Virus record (IMG/VR): IMGVR_UViG_3300027834_000295
Location: 1-38,879 of that record
Length of the DNA stretch: 38,879 nucleotides
Source: a virus
Direction: 5' to 3' (one strand)
The position numbers and the translations under genes were made by a program. Positions within the stretch are counted from its first letter, which is position 1, and the number at the start of each line of letters is the position of its first letter. This document shows positions 29,742 through 36,624 of this stretch, piece after piece. The notes beneath the pieces are model-generated. The model was not told where the DNA came from. It did no database searches and saw only the letters and a list, made by a program, of their open reading frames with translations.

Positions 29742-31297
29742 TTGAAGTCGAGCTGTCCGATGGAACGATCGCCGAATTCCCTGACGGGACACCGAGCGAC
29801 GTAATCAAGGGCGCGCTGGAAAAGCGGTTCCCTAAGAAGTCATTTGGCACGAAGGCCAAGGAATTCTTTCTGGGCGACGATGACCCGACGACTCAGAACA
29901 CGGGCGAAATGATCGGTTCGGCGCTGAACAAAGCCGGTGAGGCCATGACGTTTGGTCTGATCGGTGATGAAGCATCCGCAGCGGCGGAAAGCGTGTTGCC
30001 CGGTGTGAACTATGAGGATCGCCGCGACCACTATCGCCAGCAAGAAGAAGTCCTTGAGCGGGACAATCCGGGTTTGGCTCTGACATCCGAAATCGGCGGC
30101 TCTCTTATGGGTGTTGCCGTTCCTGGCGGAGCGATTGCGCAAGGGGCGTCTCTCCCGGCCCGTATGGCGGCTTCAGGAGCCGCTACGGGCGCTATGGGCG
30201 GTGTGTATGGCTTCATGGAGGGTGAGGGCCTGCAGGACCGCGCACAGGAAGCGCAGGACGCCGCCAAGTTCGGCACAGCCATAGGCGCTGCCATCCCGGT
30301 GGCAGGCGCGGCTGTAAATGCAGTCGGTGGGCGTATGGCTGCAAACCGCATGGCGAAGCAACTCGCCAAGGGCGCGGAAACTACCGACGACATGATGCGG
30401 CGCGGCATGGCGGAATACAAAGCCGTTGATGACTTGGGCGTTCAGATCAAGCCAGAGGCTTTCGATGATGCGCGCGGGCGTATCATTGAGGCGCTGCGCA
30501 GCGGGACAGGGTTTGACGAACTGCCCGGACCGGGCAGCCTGACCCCGAAAACGGCGCGCGTGATGCAGATCATGCAGAAGTCGGCTGACGACATGGCTGG
30601 AAGCAACGCAAATCCCGCTTTGCCGTTTCGGTCTCTTGACCAAATGCGCAGGCAGGCCGGCGCGGCTGCCGGAAATGTCATGGAGAAATCAGACCAACAG
30701 GCAGGAATGAAGGTCATCGAGGGGCTTGACGAATTCGTGCGCAACCTGACCGATGATGACGTTATCGCCGGTGATGCAAAGAAACTGCCCGGATTGATCG
30801 ACAAGGCCCGCAAGACGTGGGCCACCATGTCGAAAAGCCAGAAAATAGACGACGCGATGGATGCGGCGGAAAACTACCGTTACGGCTTCTCGAACGGCAT
30901 CAAGTGGCAGTTCAAAAAGATCCTGAACAGCCCGAAAATGTCGCGCGGCTTTTCAGATGCTGAGCGCCGCGCAATGCAGCGTGTCGTCAACGGGACATTC
31001 CCGGAAAAGACGCTTGAGCTTCTGGGGAGCGGCCTTACCCAAGTTGGCGGCTTGGTCGGTGCGGGGCTTGGCATGGCGGGCGGTGGGTTGCCTGCCGTTG
31101 CTGGCGGGCTGGCGCTGACTGGCGGCAGTATGCTGGGCCGGAAAGGCGCTGATGCGGTTGCTCGAAAGAACGCTGAAATCGCCCGTGCACTCATTGCAAG
31201 TGGCAAAGCAGCCAATCTGCCCGCGAAGATTGATACTAAGGTTGCACCGATTGTTGAGCAACTAATGCGTCGAGGGACGGCGGTAGCTGTCCAGTAG
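29738..31297 (+). CDS. DNA ejection-type virion protein
   Basis: A 519-residue protein. It starts with a small beta-type domain (IEVELSDGTIAEFPDGTPSDVIKGALEKRFP) often found at the N-terminus of phage ejection proteins. Two Gly/Ala-rich hydrophobic regions follow (about 115-155 and 165-205) and a third near the C-terminus (LTQVGGLVGAGLGMAGGGLPAVAGGLALTGGSML), which could enter membranes. Helical segments lie between. Its stop region is overlapped by an antisense membrane gene. Coupled to the previous gene by ATGA. Confidence 0.75.
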   Translation: MIEVELSDGTIAEFPDGTPSDVIKGALEKRFPKKSFGTKAKEFFLGDDDPTTQNTGEMIGSALNKAGEAMTFGLIGDEASAAAESVLPGVNYEDRRDHYRQQEEVLERDNPGLALTSEIGGSLMGVAVPGGAIAQGASLPARMAASGAATGAMGGVYGFMEGEGLQDRAQEAQDAAKFGTAIGAAIPVAGAAVNAVGGRMAANRMAKQLAKGAETTDDMMRRGMAEYKAVDDLGVQIKPEAFDDARGRIIEALRSGTGFDELPGPGSLTPKTARVMQIMQKSADDMAGSNANPALPFRSLDQMRRQAGAAAGNVMEKSDQQAGMKVIEGLDEFVRNLTDDDVIAGDAKKLPGLIDKARKTWATMSKSQKIDDAMDAAENYRYGFSNGIKWQFKKILNSPKMSRGFSDAERRAMQRVVNGTFPEKTLELLGSGLTQVGGLVGAGLGMAGGGLPAVAGGLALTGGSMLGRKGADAVARKNAEIARALIASGKAANLPAKIDTKVAPIVEQLMRRGTAVAVQ

Positions 31298-31517
31298 AAA
31301 CCAGCGATAGCGCGAAGAAGATCAACGGGAGTCCGAGGGCGGCAAGAACCATAAACGAATGGTTTTCGCCGTCCTTTGATTTGTTGAGGCCCCAAACGAA
31401 CGCCAGCGTGAGAACGTTGGCGAAAAATACGGCTGAAAATATGGCCGAAGCGAAAGCGGAATAGTCCATCCCATCAAAATGGACTTCCCCCACGTAAAAA
31501 TCAAGGAGCATTGCCAT
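31236..31517 (-). CDS. Antisense small membrane protein (possible moron)
   Basis: A leftward 93-residue frame filling the only sizeable plus-strand gap in the virion operon (31298-31515). It has two clear membrane helices, YSAFASAIFSAVFFANVLTLAFVWGL and FMVLAALGLPLIFFALSLV, joined by a charged loop (NKSKDGENH). ATG 31469 (77 residues) is an alternative start. It overlaps the ejection gene by 62 bases and the fibre gene by 2. No promoter was firmly identified. A lysogenic conversion or exclusion role is inference. Confidence 0.58.
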   Translation of the reverse strand: MAMLLDFYVGEVHFDGMDYSAFASAIFSAVFFANVLTLAFVWGLNKSKDGENHSFMVLAALGLPLIFFALSLVSTGQLPPSLDALVAQQSVQP

Positions 31518-32406
31518 GCCGAGAAATGGCGCGGGCGTTTACAGCCTGCCAGCGGGTTATGCCGCGACATCAAACGCAACGGCGACGGCAAGCCAGCACA
31601 ATGACCCCTTGGAGGACATTGAGGCCGACGCCAACGCTGCGCGCCCGATTTCCGCAGGCGGCACAGGTGCGACATCTGCCAGCGCGGCGCGGACGGCTTT
31701 GGTGGTTCCGGGCAAGTCGGCATCTGAAACGATTGACGGAGACTGGACAGTTTCTGGCGACTGGACCATTTCCGGCGATCCAGCCTTTACCGGTAGTCCT
31801 GACTTTTCGGGCGTAGGGAACGCGGCGACAATTCGCAGCGATCTGGGCGTCCAGGCGGCAGCGGATCGGCTCAACGCGACGGCTTTGGACTTCTTGGCAA
31901 CGGCTGATGCGTCGAGCGATGCGGCGGTTGAGTTTACGCAGTTGGACGACACCAAATACGACGCTTACGAGATCGTCTTGAACAACGTTATCCCGGCGAC
32001 AGACGATGTGCATCTGTATATCCGCACGTCCACTGATGGCGGGTCGAGCTACGACAGTGGCGCATCGGCTTATGGCTGGGAGGCGCGCGGGGGAGGTGCG
32101 AATGTCGGCAACGATCAAGCCGACAATGCAATCAGGCTGACCGATACCGGGACGGCCAACGCGGTTGGGTCTGCGGCAGGTGAGGGTGGCGTTTCGGGGC
32201 GGTTGTTCCTGCCCGGACCTAACCTCGCAAAAAACACGATGATTTCATTCGAGCTGACGATTCAGAACGCTGCCGGAAACATCATCAAGGTGTCTGGCGG
32301 CGGCGCGCGCCTTTCGGCGGCTGACGTAGACGCGGTGCAGATCCTTTTCGCCAGCGGCAACATCGAAAGCGGGACAATCACACTCTACGGGCTGAGGAAT
32401 GCATGA
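31516..32406 (+). CDS. Tail fibre/appendage protein
   Basis: A 296-residue protein beginning MPRNGAGVYSLPAGYAATSNATATASQHNDPLEDIEADANAARPISAGGTGATSASAARTAL, the typical virion-attachment start of podophage fibres. The C-terminal half is beta-rich (YEIVLNNVIPATDDVHLYIRTSTDGGSSYDSG... NIESGTITLYGLRNA), resembling a lectin or galactose-binding-like jelly roll. AAGGAG lies 7 bases before the ATG. Likely a receptor-binding or fibre-base component. Confidence 0.83.
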   Translation: MPRNGAGVYSLPAGYAATSNATATASQHNDPLEDIEADANAARPISAGGTGATSASAARTALVVPGKSASETIDGDWTVSGDWTISGDPAFTGSPDFSGVGNAATIRSDLGVQAAADRLNATALDFLATADASSDAAVEFTQLDDTKYDAYEIVLNNVIPATDDVHLYIRTSTDGGSSYDSGASAYGWEARGGGANVGNDQADNAIRLTDTGTANAVGSAAGEGGVSGRLFLPGPNLAKNTMISFELTIQNAAGNIIKVSGGGARLSAADVDAVQILFASGNIESGTITLYGLRNA

Positions 32407-32756
32407 TGGCGACAAAACTTGTGAACGGGCAGCGCGTCGAGGTTCCATCAGAGCAGCTTTCGGCGCTTGAGGCGGAGTGGGCGGCGAATAGCAGCGATGC
32501 CGCCATCCTTGAGCGCGAGCGCGCCACCATGATCTGCAGCCGCTTTCAGGCCAAGGCGGCACTGGCGGCGGCTGGTCTGCTTGATGACGCAGAGGCGGCG
32601 GTAGCAGCAGCAGACGCAACGGCGCAGCTTGCATGGGCGGAGGCGATAGAGTTCCGGCGCAACAGCCCGACCATAGCGGCCTTGGCAACAGCCGTGGGAC
32701 TGAAGGACGAGCAGATAGACGATCTGTTCCGAGCAGCGATGCAGATCGAGGCGTAA
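32403..32756 (+). CDS. Small fibre-associated protein or chaperone
   Basis: A 117-residue protein. The N-terminus KLVNGQRVEVPSEQLSALEAEWAAN is typical of short proteins following phage fibre genes, and the rest is Ala-rich helical (AAAGLLDDAEAAVAAADATAQLAWAEAIEFRRNSPTIAALATAVGL). Family style and position suggest a fibre assembly factor. ATG 32403 or 32406 can start it; both overlap the fibre stop region. Confidence 0.75.
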   Translation: MMATKLVNGQRVEVPSEQLSALEAEWAANSSDAAILERERATMICSRFQAKAALAAAGLLDDAEAAVAAADATAQLAWAEAIEFRRNSPTIAALATAVGLKDEQIDDLFRAAMQIEA

Positions 32757-32758
32757 AT

Positions 32759-33079
32759 ATGCAAAGCTGGTTCGATCTTCCAAACTGGCCATCTGAGGCT
32801 AAGGCAATATTCATCGGATTTGTTGGGCTTGGGTTCAAGGCAATGTTTCGACGTGATGTCCCGTGGTGGCATTTCGCCATTGATGCGGCGGTTATCCTTC
32901 CGATTGCGGTCTTTATCGTGGCCCCGGCGCTTTCCGAGTTCTTCGAGCTTGGACCGGCTGGTGAGCGGGCGATTGTCTTTGTCATAGGCGCATACGGGCG
33001 CGACATCGTGCGGGGCTGTTTCCGGCTGGCGCGCATGTTCGGCGCTGATCCAGAGGTATTTATGTGGTGGCGGAAATGA
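32759..33079 (+). CDS. Holin candidate
   Basis: A 106-residue membrane protein with hydrophobic segments at about 15-30 (AKAIFIGFVGLGFKAMF), 37-60 (WHFAIDAAVILPIAVFIVAPALSEFF) and 70-85 (AIVFVIGAYGRDIV), and a basic C-terminus (RGCFRLARMF...WWRK). Size, topology and position ahead of the endolysin suit a holin. Assignment is by context; the next but one gene is a second candidate. Confidence 0.68.
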   Translation: MQSWFDLPNWPSEAKAIFIGFVGLGFKAMFRRDVPWWHFAIDAAVILPIAVFIVAPALSEFFELGPAGERAIVFVIGAYGRDIVRGCFRLARMFGADPEVFMWWRK

Positions 33080-33258
33080 ACTGCCTGCGCTGCGGCGGTC
33101 TGGGGTGGGTTTGCGAAAACCACCCGGCCTCACCGTGGAACAAGGACGCGCCTGACGGCTGCGAGTGCGGCGCGGGGATGCCGTGCGAGGACTGCAACCA
33201 AGACGAGCCGCCGCGAATGCCGCCTGGAATAACCGTTCTTTATGGAGCTACAGAATGA
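33076..33258 (+). CDS. Cysteine-rich zinc-binding protein
   Basis: A 60-residue protein with CLRCGGLGWVCENHP and CECGAGMPCEDC, three to four knuckles able to bind two zinc ions. The C-L-R-C-G-G-x-G-W-V-C-E-N-H-P block is a known style among small alphaproteobacterial phage proteins. ATG 33076 forms ATGA with the holin-candidate stop; GTG 33064 is a less likely start. Function unknown. Confidence 0.72.
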   Translation: MNCLRCGGLGWVCENHPASPWNKDAPDGCECGAGMPCEDCNQDEPPRMPPGITVLYGATE

Positions 33259-33467
33259 AACTTGTTCCGAACGCCCGCCAAGTCGCATGGCGGTCCTATT
33301 CTCTCTGGCTGAACCGCTTGGCGTTTGGCCTCATGATCTTGCCAGAGGTGATCTTTGGCATGACGGGCATCGACACCAATCCGTATATCCTGTTCTACGC
33401 AGGTGCGGCGCTTTACCTGATGGTTGAGGCGGCGCGCTACGTTGACCAGAACATCACGCGCAGCTAG
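33255..33467 (+). CDS. Two-helix membrane protein; holin or antiholin candidate
   Basis: A 70-residue protein with a basic N-terminus (KLVPNARQVAWRSYSLWLNRL) and two membrane segments (AFGLMILPEVIFGMTGI and YILFYAGAALYLMVEAARYV). This S-Y-S-L-W-L-N signature belongs to a phage membrane family often located in lysis cassettes. Its stop overlaps the stop of the antisense HNH gene by 4 bases. ATGA overlap upstream. Confidence 0.72.
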   Translation: MKLVPNARQVAWRSYSLWLNRLAFGLMILPEVIFGMTGIDTNPYILFYAGAALYLMVEAARYVDQNITRS

Positions 33468-34123
33468 AGGAATTTTCCATTGCGGTCTCTGGCGCGTGGC
33501 TCGCGTCGCTTTCTGTAGGGGTGTGTCGCTGCCTCCCGTCGGCCCCACCCTGCGTGGACCCTGTTTCTGTAGGCAGTGTCTGGGATGCCGTTATCCCTAG
33601 CAATGTGCAGCCACAATCGCCCATCTGGAGCGCGCGAAACAAACTGTCTGTTTTCACTTTGGGTTTGATGGGTGGCCCATCTGCAGTTCTCGGGTTCGTA
33701 TCCCTTTTTGTTGTCGATGCGGTCAATAGAAAGGTCGTCACGATATCCATTCGCCATCGCCCACCTGCGAAAGCAGACGTAATCACGATCCCAATCTGGG
33801 CAAATCGAAACCCCGTTGTAACACTTGTCCCTATTATCTCTTGAGCGAGCGCGACGCCGCATCAACATCCAGATGTTATGAAGTCTGGTTCCCGACTCAC
33901 CGTGGGTTTTCCATCGCCCCTTCATCACCTTTACGCTTCCGCAACCGCATCCTGTAGATTTGCCATTTCGCAGATCGGACCCCAAGACGGCGCGCTTTGT
34001 TCCGCAATCGCACACGCACCACCAAAGGGCTGCTCCCCGAGGGGTGTTTCCGTGCTTTCTATGGACAGTCCATTTCCCGAATGTCTGCCCGGTCATGTCA
34101 ATGAGACGAGGATTGTTTGCCAT
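33464..34123 (-). CDS. HNH homing endonuclease (antisense insertion)
   Basis: A 219-residue free-standing HNH endonuclease on the opposite strand to the lysis genes. N-terminal MTGQTFGKWTV and the CVCDCG...GCGCG zinc-binding part precede the catalytic HNH core SIDRIDNKKGYEPENCRWAT, with a helix-turn region (LHIARDNGIPDTAYRNRVHAGW) at the C-terminus that may bind DNA. The frame extends upstream to ATG 34189, but that would run over the endolysin start; ATG 34123 fits the family N-terminus. Probably a selfish insertion between holin and endolysin genes. Confidence 0.88.
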   Translation of the reverse strand: MANNPRLIDMTGQTFGKWTVHRKHGNTPRGAALWWCVCDCGTKRAVLGSDLRNGKSTGCGCGSVKVMKGRWKTHGESGTRLHNIWMLMRRRARSRDNRDKCYNGVSICPDWDRDYVCFRRWAMANGYRDDLSIDRIDNKKGYEPENCRWATHQTQSENRQFVSRAPDGRLWLHIARDNGIPDTAYRNRVHAGWGRREAATHPYRKRREPRARDRNGKFL

Positions 34124-34174
34124 ACACAAGCATAACGAGACGTTCGGTCCCGCGCAATAGTTATGGAGGAAATA

Positions 34175-34696
34175 ATGAGGATTATACATGTTTTCGCAGC
34201 CCTTATGCTGGCGCCCTCTGCGATTTCGTCGTCTCCGGTATCAGTGGATGGCTTCTTGCGCACTGCGGTCCCGCTCGTAATGAAGTGGGAAGGTAAACGA
34301 AACGAAGCCTACCGTGATTTGGTCGGAATCTGGACCATCTGCTATGGCGAGACGCGGGGTGTTAAGCAAGGCGACTTTAAAACGGATGCCGAGTGCGAGG
34401 CCATGTTAAAGCGTGGCTTGATTACTTACCGAAATGGCCTGCACAAGTATTTCACGCTGGAAACCAAGCAGGAGCGGCTGACGCCGGAACGCGATGCGGC
34501 CTATGTGTCGCTTGCGTGGAACGTGGGCATTCGCGGGGCTGGCAGATCGACAGCAACGCGCCGCCTGAACGCCGGTGATATCGCTGGCGGGTGTGAGGCT
34601 ATCACTTGGTGGAACCGGGCAGGAGCGCGTGTTGTGCGCGGCCTGGTGCGGCGCAGGGCCGATGAATACCGGCTGTGCATGAAAGGATTGACATGA
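34175..34696 (+). CDS. Endolysin: GH24 lysozyme with signal sequence
   Basis: A 173-residue muramidase of the T4/P22 lysozyme family. The catalytic set is E39 (MKWEG), D48 (YRDLVGIWT) and T54, with the correct E-8-D-5-T spacing, followed by YGET and an AAYVSLAWNVG helix. Residues 1-20 (MRIIHVFAALMLAPSAISSS) look like a Sec signal or SAR sequence, so export may not need a holin pore. ATG 34175 is chosen because GGAGGA lies directly upstream; ATG 34163 is part of that site. Confidence 0.92.
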   Translation: MRIIHVFAALMLAPSAISSSPVSVDGFLRTAVPLVMKWEGKRNEAYRDLVGIWTICYGETRGVKQGDFKTDAECEAMLKRGLITYRNGLHKYFTLETKQERLTPERDAAYVSLAWNVGIRGAGRSTATRRLNAGDIAGGCEAITWWNRAGARVVRGLVRRRADEYRLCMKGLT

Positions 34697-34944
34697 ACGA
34701 AGGTTGGAAATGCCCGAATTGCGGGAAGGCGCACGCGCCGCACATCGAGACATGCCCGGAGCAATCCACGTATGCGCCTTATGATCCGGTCGACCGGGAC
34801 GTGATGACGGATTGGACAAGCCCCTTTATTCATCCCGTCCCAACATGGCCGTATGTAACCCCGCACCCGTCTTGGTTCTACACCACATGCGGGTCCGCTG
34901 GCGATGATGATTGCACACGCACCACCACTTGGAATGGGCAATGA
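34693..34944 (+). CDS. Small zinc-knuckle protein in the lysis region
   Basis: An 83-residue protein. GWKCPNCGKAHAPHIETCPE holds a Cys/His set for one zinc ion; the rest is Pro/Thr/Trp-rich (PFIHPVPTWPYVTPHPSWFYTTC) and likely disordered or extended. It is ATGA-coupled to both the endolysin and spanin genes. Function unknown. Confidence 0.68.
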   Translation: MNEGWKCPNCGKAHAPHIETCPEQSTYAPYDPVDRDVMTDWTSPFIHPVPTWPYVTPHPSWFYTTCGSAGDDDCTRTTTWNGQ

Positions 34945-35165
34945 TCGGCAAGCTCAAGCTCTACGGCATCATCGGACTCGGAGCCGTTCTCGCGCTCACA
35001 GGAACCTATTTCGTGGGCCATATGAATGGCCGGTCGGCTGAACGGCAAGACGCGCTAGAGCAGCGACTAGAGGACGCCGGAAAGGCAGGGAAGGTGCAGG
35101 ATGAAATCAACAGCCTTGATGACGGCGCTGTGCGCGATGAGCTTGACCGCTGGATGCGCGACTAG
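34941..35165 (+). CDS. Inner-membrane spanin candidate (Rz-like)
   Basis: A 74-residue protein with an N-terminal membrane anchor (YGIIGLGAVLALTGTYFVGHM) and a charged periplasmic helix (RSAERQDALEQRLEDAGKAGKVQDEI...). It is shorter than lambda Rz (153 residues). A lipoprotein gene starts inside it in another frame, the arrangement that defines Rz/Rz1 pairs. Expected to bridge to the outer membrane in the last lysis step. Confidence 0.75.
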   Translation: MIGKLKLYGIIGLGAVLALTGTYFVGHMNGRSAERQDALEQRLEDAGKAGKVQDEINSLDDGAVRDELDRWMRD

Positions 35166-35295
35166 CCCGCAGGAGTGCGACATATTCCTGCCGATCCGGC
35201 CCAGCGTGAAAGACGAACTGACCGATGGCACGGCGCGCCAGATCGTGACGCACAATCGAAAGGGCGAGGTCGTTTGCCGGTGGCAAGCGAAGTGA
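35101..35295 (+). CDS. Outer-membrane spanin lipoprotein candidate (Rz1-like)
   Basis: A 64-residue predicted lipoprotein with signal MKSTALMTALCAMSLTAGC; the lipobox ends at C19 (T-A-G-C, with a non-ideal T at -3). The mature part (ATSPQECDIFLPIRPSVKDELTDGTARQIVTHN) is short and lacks the proline richness of lambda Rz1. It overlaps the Rz-like gene by 65 bases in the +1 frame. The pair is recognised mainly by architecture. Confidence 0.76.
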   Translation: MKSTALMTALCAMSLTAGCATSPQECDIFLPIRPSVKDELTDGTARQIVTHNRKGEVVCRWQAK

Positions 35296-35349
35296 CCTGC
35301 ATTTTAACAATGCAAGCGAAACAGGTTAACGAAAGCGCGGAAAATTAAC

Positions 35350-35661
35350 ATGAACAGAACGCTATTCGAGATCCGCCACATGATTGCCGCGCCGGTGACG
35401 CTGTTTCTCCTGGCGTGGTTCGCGCTCTATGCCGCCTTGAACACGTTCCTGCCGCGTAAGCTGGTGGTGGTTCTGGCGTTCCTGACGGGCTTTGTTCTGG
35501 CCGACGTTCTCTACAACCTGACTGTTGGATCGTTCCTGTTCTGGGAGCGGCCCAAGGAATGGCTGTTTACCGACAGATTGAAAAGGCTGCACGACGCGGA
35601 CGTTCACGCGGTGGACAGGTTTGTCGTGGTGCTGAATTCACTTGATGAGGGGCATGTATGA
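35350..35661 (+). CDS. Small membrane protein after the spanins
   Basis: A 103-residue protein with two hydrophobic segments (IAAPVTLFLLAWFALYAAL and LVVVLAFLTGFVLADVLYNLTV) and a charged C-terminal domain. It could be a second holin-like or an exclusion protein; neither is shown. A short inverted repeat (TGCATT/AATGCA) lies in the 54-base gap before it. Confidence 0.7.
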   Translation: MNRTLFEIRHMIAAPVTLFLLAWFALYAALNTFLPRKLVVVLAFLTGFVLADVLYNLTVGSFLFWERPKEWLFTDRLKRLHDADVHAVDRFVVVLNSLDEGHV

Positions 35662-35927
35662 TCGGGACCGACGACATCGAAGCCTTCGCGGCTGACAACG
35701 AGGACGCGCTGAAAGCAGCCCGTGAATACGCGCGGCGCTCCGACAAGGGGCTACCCGCCGACAGGCTGTCAGACGGCGTGACGGGTGCGCACATGGTCGC
35801 TCAGGGCATCAAGGCGCAGGCGCAGATGATCGACATGCTGGCGGGCGCGTTTCTGGCGCTCTGGAACGAGAAAGCAGGCGCAACCCGCCTTCACAGCCAA
35901 GACAGCAAGTATCACGAAGCGGAATAA
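35658..35927 (+). CDS. Small acidic/helical protein, unknown
   Basis: An 89-residue protein with helices DDIEAFAADNEDALKAAREYARRS and AHMVAQGIKAQAQMIDMLAGAFLALWNEKAG. ATGA overlap ties it to the preceding membrane protein, suggesting a joint role. No domain recognised. Confidence 0.68.
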   Translation: MIGTDDIEAFAADNEDALKAAREYARRSDKGLPADRLSDGVTGAHMVAQGIKAQAQMIDMLAGAFLALWNEKAGATRLHSQDSKYHEAE

Positions 35928-35958
35928 TCCCATTTCGCACAACAGGGGAGACGCCCTG

Positions 35959-36624
35959 ATGACACGTCTCGTTGCCGCCGCCAAATGGGCGGCTATTTTT
36001 TTGCCCGCCGTTGCGGTCTATTTCGCACTTGAGCACTTCACGCCATCGCTTGATGACAAGATAGCAGCGGCAAAGGCCGATCTGCTTTCGCATCCGGTGG
36101 TCAGGGTTCAACTCGAAAAGGGCCATGGCTCGGCGGTTCACATCGGAAATGGGTATTATCTGACCGCTGCGCATGTCTCGGCTGAAAAGCCCGATATCAC
36201 TCTGCGCACGGATGGGGGCGAGGAAGCGAAAGCGGAAGTCCTCTGGTATTCCAGGAAGCACGACATCGCGCTGATGAAGTCTAACCTTTTGGTGCGAAAA
36301 GCCAACCTCGAATGCCGCCGCCCCGCGTTCAAGGAGGTTCTGGAACTGCGCGGCAACCCGCTGAACCTTGAACACATTTCCACATGGTCACGGGTGGCCG
36401 GTAATGGGGTATCTCTGGAAGGCGCATGGGATCAGGTTTTGCCGCTGGATGGCGCGATTGCTGGCGGCATGTCAGGCGGCGCTGCATTCGACATGGACGG
36501 GGATCTGGTCGGCATCAACGTGGGCGCTGCGGTGCAGCCTATGGGCTTCTCAGGCACCTTTGTAGGGATTGCCTACATCGTTCCGGCTGACGTGATCTGC
36601 GGGCTGATGGGGCTGGATACCTGA
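35959..36624 (+). CDS. Membrane-anchored trypsin-like serine protease
   Basis: A 221-residue protein: a membrane anchor at about 7-25 (AAKWAAIFLPAVAVYFAL), then a chymotrypsin-fold protease with the whole triad visible: H72 in YYLTAAHV, D102 in RKHDIALMK, and S172 in GGMSGGAAFD. The late strand VGINVGA also fits the fold. The topology would place the active domain outside the cytoplasm. It lies in the late operon, coupled to the phosphoesterase gene by TGATG. Target unknown: host envelope proteins or virion maturation are both possible. Confidence 0.86.
   Translation: MTRLVAAAKWAAIFLPAVAVYFALEHFTPSLDDKIAAAKADLLSHPVVRVQLEKGHGSAVHIGNGYYLTAAHVSAEKPDITLRTDGGEEAKAEVLWYSRKHDIALMKSNLLVRKANLECRRPAFKEVLELRGNPLNLEHISTWSRVAGNGVSLEGAWDQVLPLDGAIAGGMSGGAAFDMDGDLVGINVGAAVQPMGFSGTFVGIAYIVPADVICGLMGLDT

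Noticed and set aside
35296-35349. TGCATT/AATGCA hairpin as a terminator after the spanins
   Set aside because: Only 6 bp, AT-rich, and not followed by a T run; treated as an incidental inverted repeat.
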